A DNA stretch of 35,043 nucleotides from BM714 sp964484935 (GTDB lineage: Bacteria; Bacillota; Clostridia; Peptostreptococcales; BM714): positions 1 through 35,043 of the forward strand of contig CAZAFW010000017.1 of NCBI GenBank assembly GCA_964484935.1, given 5' to 3'. The notes beneath the pieces were generated by a model that was not told the origin of the DNA, did not search any database, and saw nothing but the letters and a program-made list of their open reading frames with translations. This document shows, in pieces, positions 32,589-35,043 of the stretch. The first letter of the stretch is position 1, and every line of letters starts with the position of its first letter. The translations under genes and the position numbers were made by a program.

Positions 32589-32617
32589 ATTCTATCATTT
32601 GCCAAAGCCTTTGTCAA
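32589..32617 (-). promoter_or_regulatory. Promoter of infC-rpmI-rplT
   Basis: On the minus strand TTGACA (32612-32617), a 17-base spacer and TAGAAT (32589-32594). The -35 overlaps the thrS stop codon (32614-32616). Confidence 0.85.
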
Positions 32618-34536
32618 CTCTCGGGCAAAATCTTTCCATCAATATTTTTGAGAAGCTCTTCGATGAAACCTTCAACATCTGCACTTCCAATATCCCCTTG
32701 GTCCCTGGATCTTACAGAAAGGGTTTCTGCCTCGACTTCCTTGTCTCCAATTATAATCATGTAAGGAACTTTTTCAAGTTGGGCTTCCCTGATTTTATAG
32801 CCTATTTTTTCATTTCTGTCATCGAGATCAACCCTTATTCCTTTTACAGACATCAACTTCATAATGGCTTCCGCATAATCCGCATGTTTGTCGTTGATGG
32901 TCAATATCCTCACTTGCTCCGGAGAAATCCAAAGCGGGAACTTGCCTGCGAAATGCTCGATGATGATTCCTATGAATCTCTCTATGCTTCCGAATGCAAC
33001 CCTGTGAATTACAATTGGCCTGTGTTTTTCACCGTCTTTACCGATGTATGTCAGGTCAAATCGTTGCGGCAATTGGAAGTCAAGCTGTATTGTCCCGCAC
33101 TGCCAAGTCCTTCCCAAGCTGTCCTGAAGATGAAAGTCTATCTTGGGACCATAAAATGCTCCGTCTCCCTCATTGACAACGTAAGGGAGTCCCATTTCCT
33201 TGAGCGCTCCTTCAAGCGCCGTTTCAGCCATGTTCCATTCCTCGTCCGAGCCAAGGGCTTTTTCAGGTTTTGTTGAAAGCTCAACATAGTATTTCAAACC
33301 AAAAGTTGAATAAACTTCATCGAAAAGGGCGGCCACGCCCTTTATTTCATCCTTGATCTGTTCAGGCAGCATGAATATGTGAGCATCGTCCTGAGTGAAA
33401 GCCCTTACTCTCATGAGTCCGTGCAGCGCTCCTGAGAGCTCGTGCCTGTGCACCCTTCCAATCTCTCCGACACGCATAGGGAAATCCCTGTAAGAATGCG
33501 GCTCCATATCGTATACGAGCATTCCTCCCGGGCAGTTCATAGGTTTGATTGCATAATCCTCTTCATCTATCTTAAGCGTATACATGTTTTCCTTGTAGTT
33601 TTCCCAATGGCCCGAGGTCTCCCAAAGAGCCCTGTTGAGTATTATGGGCGTCTCGATTTCAACATAGTCCCATCTCTTGTGGACTTCCCTCCAGTAGTCG
33701 AGGAGCAAATTCTTGAGCATCGTGCCCTTAGGAAGGAAAAACGGAAAACCCGGTCCTTCTTCCATCATAGCGAACAGTTTCAGTTCCTTGCCCAGTTTCC
33801 TGTGATCTCTCCTTTTTGCCTCTTCAATTCTCTCGAGGTATTCGTCAAGAAGTTTTTTCTTCGGGAAGGCTGTAGCGTAGATTCTCTGGAGCATTTTGTT
33901 CTTCTCGTCACCTCTCCAGTACGCTCCCGCAACGCTCATGACCTTTACTGCTTTTACCTGCTTGGTAGATGGCAGATGAGGTCCTGCGCAAAGGTCCACC
34001 CAGTCCGACATGCGATAGAATGAAATCGTAGCATCCTCCGGCAAATCGTTTATCAGTTCAACCTTGTATTTTTCCCCTTTTTCTTCCATGAATTTAATAG
34101 CTTCCGCTCTTGACAGTTCGAAACGTTCGAGCTTTTGATTTTCTTTAACTATCTTCATCATTTCAGCTTCAATTTTCTCGAAATCCTCTTCTACAAAAAT
34201 ATGGTCCGATTCAAAGTCGTAGTAGAAACCGTCTTTTATGGCTGGTCCTATGGCAAGCATTGTTCCCGGGTAGAGCTTTTGAACAGCCTTAGCGAGTATG
34301 TGGGAGGCGGTATGCCTGAATACATTCTTTCCCTCTGGAGAATCGAATGTGAACAGATTGAGTTCTCCATCCGCATCAAGCTCCATATCAATATCTATAG
34401 TCTTTCCGTTGAATTCGGCGGCAAGAGCTTCTTTGGCAAGCCTTCCACTTATTTGCTTGGCAATTTCATAAGGGGATGTCCCTTTTTCTACCTTTATTTC
34501 TTTTCCGTCCTTCAACATGATGTTAATGTTTTCCAT
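32614..34536 (-). CDS. thrS: Threonyl-tRNA synthetase
   Basis: 640 aa from the ATG at 34536, preceded by AAGGAGG; the upstream frame to 34575 lies in the T-box terminator. Domain order: TGS (about 1-63), editing domain with HTASHILA and the Zn/His motif, class II core, and a C-terminal anticodon-binding domain (PEQVRILTIND). The catalytic zinc site is recognisable: Cys in MNCPGGM and His in RVHRHELSGALHG. The ARFTQDD-type motif is RAFTQDDAHIF. Charges tRNA-Thr and hydrolyses Ser-tRNA-Thr. It is monocistronic behind its own T-box, then overlaps the infC promoter. Confidence 0.97.
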   Translation of the reverse strand: MENINIMLKDGKEIKVEKGTSPYEIAKQISGRLAKEALAAEFNGKTIDIDMELDADGELNLFTFDSPEGKNVFRHTASHILAKAVQKLYPGTMLAIGPAIKDGFYYDFESDHIFVEEDFEKIEAEMMKIVKENQKLERFELSRAEAIKFMEEKGEKYKVELINDLPEDATISFYRMSDWVDLCAGPHLPSTKQVKAVKVMSVAGAYWRGDEKNKMLQRIYATAFPKKKLLDEYLERIEEAKRRDHRKLGKELKLFAMMEEGPGFPFFLPKGTMLKNLLLDYWREVHKRWDYVEIETPIILNRALWETSGHWENYKENMYTLKIDEEDYAIKPMNCPGGMLVYDMEPHSYRDFPMRVGEIGRVHRHELSGALHGLMRVRAFTQDDAHIFMLPEQIKDEIKGVAALFDEVYSTFGLKYYVELSTKPEKALGSDEEWNMAETALEGALKEMGLPYVVNEGDGAFYGPKIDFHLQDSLGRTWQCGTIQLDFQLPQRFDLTYIGKDGEKHRPIVIHRVAFGSIERFIGIIIEHFAGKFPLWISPEQVRILTINDKHADYAEAIMKLMSVKGIRVDLDDRNEKIGYKIREAQLEKVPYMIIIGDKEVEAETLSVRSRDQGDIGSADVEGFIEELLKNIDGKILPES

Positions 34537-34558
34537 GAAATTTCCTCCTTTTTTTTCA

Positions 34559-34750
34559 AAAAATAAAAAGCCCATCCCTGAAAGGGACGAGCTTATACCC
34601 GCGGTTCCACCCTGATTGTAAGAAACCCCTCAAACTTTTAACGCATCTCTGCGTCGGCCATTTCACAAAATGCTAATAGGGCCGATGCTCCGGGGCAGTG
34701 CGACATGAGTCATTTCGGGGCGGTCTCAGCTATCCCGGCCCTCTCTGTAA
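34559..34750 (-). promoter_or_regulatory. T-box riboswitch of thrS
   Basis: The T-box AGGGTGGAACCGCG is at 34600-34613 on the minus strand. The terminator is a 10-bp stem (34570-34579 with 34583-34592) with a T-rich tail (34559-34569). Stem I is bounded by GGGCCG and CGGCCC. At the position matching the pheS specifier (after GGAGC) the triplet reads ATC (34684-34686), not a Thr codon; I cannot place ACN with confidence. Confidence 0.85.
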
Positions 34751-34811
34751 GAATGTTTTCCATGTCAAGTCCCCTTCATGGCATGTTGCTATTTAAATGT
34801 AATTACCTTTT

Positions 34812-34839
34812 ATTATAAGTTTTTATACTCATTTGTCAA
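34812..34839 (-). promoter_or_regulatory. thrS promoter
   Basis: On the minus strand TTGACA (34834-34839), a 16-base spacer and TATAAT (34812-34817). It lies just upstream of the T-box leader. Confidence 0.8.
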
Positions 34840-34863
34840 CAAAATAAAGACATTTGTCGTTTT

Positions 34864-35043
34864 CTATGCAAACACGAGGACTAATCCCTGCACCAGACCT
34901 ATCACAAGCCCAATGACTCCTCCGAGAAGTTCTATGTGCTTAAGTTCCTTTTTAGCTATTTTAAGAATAATTTCTTCGATTTTCTCGTAATCGGCCATGT
35001 TTATTTTTTCTTCTATCATTCCGGATATGCTCACCTTTTCGAT
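34864..35043 (-). CDS. DUF445-family membrane protein, C-terminal part
   Basis: The last 59 codons of a gene whose 5' part lies beyond the right edge. Visible sequence ends KKELKHIELLGGVIGL and VIGLVQGLVLVFA, the C-terminal hydrophobic segment with the LGG-x-x-G-x-x-G-x-x-Q motif of DUF445 (YheB-like) proteins. Before it lies an amphipathic acidic and basic stretch. Family membership rests on this end alone. It stops 25 bases before the thrS promoter, and no terminator is seen. Confidence 0.75.
   Translation of the reverse strand: MEKVSISGMIEEKINMADYEKIEEIILKIAKKELKHIELLGGVIGLVIGLVQGLVLVFA

Noticed and set aside
1..35043. CRISPR array, insertion sequence, prophage or tRNA gene
   Set aside because: No regularly spaced direct repeats, transposase frames or integrase seen on either strand, and no tRNA recognised by eye.

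Overview
The window reads as chromosomal DNA of a low-to-mid GC Gram-positive anaerobe of the class Clostridia. The evidence is the block infC-rpmI-rplT / ktrBA / SpoU methylase / pheST / zapA / U32 peptidase / mutS2, T-box leaders ahead of pheS and thrS, an L20 leader ahead of infC, a GerMN lipoprotein typical of spore formers, and a ferredoxin-linked indolepyruvate oxidoreductase beside a phosphotransbutyrylase, as in amino-acid fermenters. I cannot name the genus. Almost every gene is on the minus strand; only argC and argJ are on the plus strand.

Left edge (1-230): tandem sigma-A promoters and a leader with the conserved TTTGAAAACTGAACA element point off the left end and almost certainly drive an rRNA operon outside the window. 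Arginine block (254-9725): argB-argD plus a small gene diverge from argC-argJ across a strikingly symmetric promoter region. argJ converges on carB-carA. The small gene after argD aligns without gaps to part of the CarA glutaminase domain but lacks the catalytic residues. argF, argG and argH are absent from the window.

Amino-acid fermentation operon (9786-13136): ptb-iorA-iorB has a near-consensus sigma-54 (-24/-12) promoter and a possible upstream enhancer palindrome. It probably oxidises aryl (or related) 2-oxoacids to acyl-CoA and then forms acyl phosphates. Next comes a compact operon of a B12-binding radical SAM enzyme, an unknown membrane protein and a TPR protein (13282-16878). Then follow argS, a GerMN lipoprotein with a decaying duplicate of its own 5' end, a DUF523 protein, mutS2, a broken U32 peptidase gene and zapA.

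Right part (24135-35043): pheS-pheT look unlike standard Firmicute PheRS in sequence and Arg codon choice. They sit behind a T-box leader that also contains two very short ORFs, one YqzL-like and one of 21 codons. Further along are a SpoU-type RNA methylase, KtrA/KtrB potassium uptake, the infC(AUU start)-rpmI-rplT operon with its L20 leader, thrS with a T-box, and the C-terminus of a DUF445 membrane protein.

The items most worth following up are the catalytically dead CarA-like protein, the mirror-image arg promoters with an element shared by carA, the sigma-54-driven ptb-ior operon, and the probable xenologous pheST with short ORFs in its leader.
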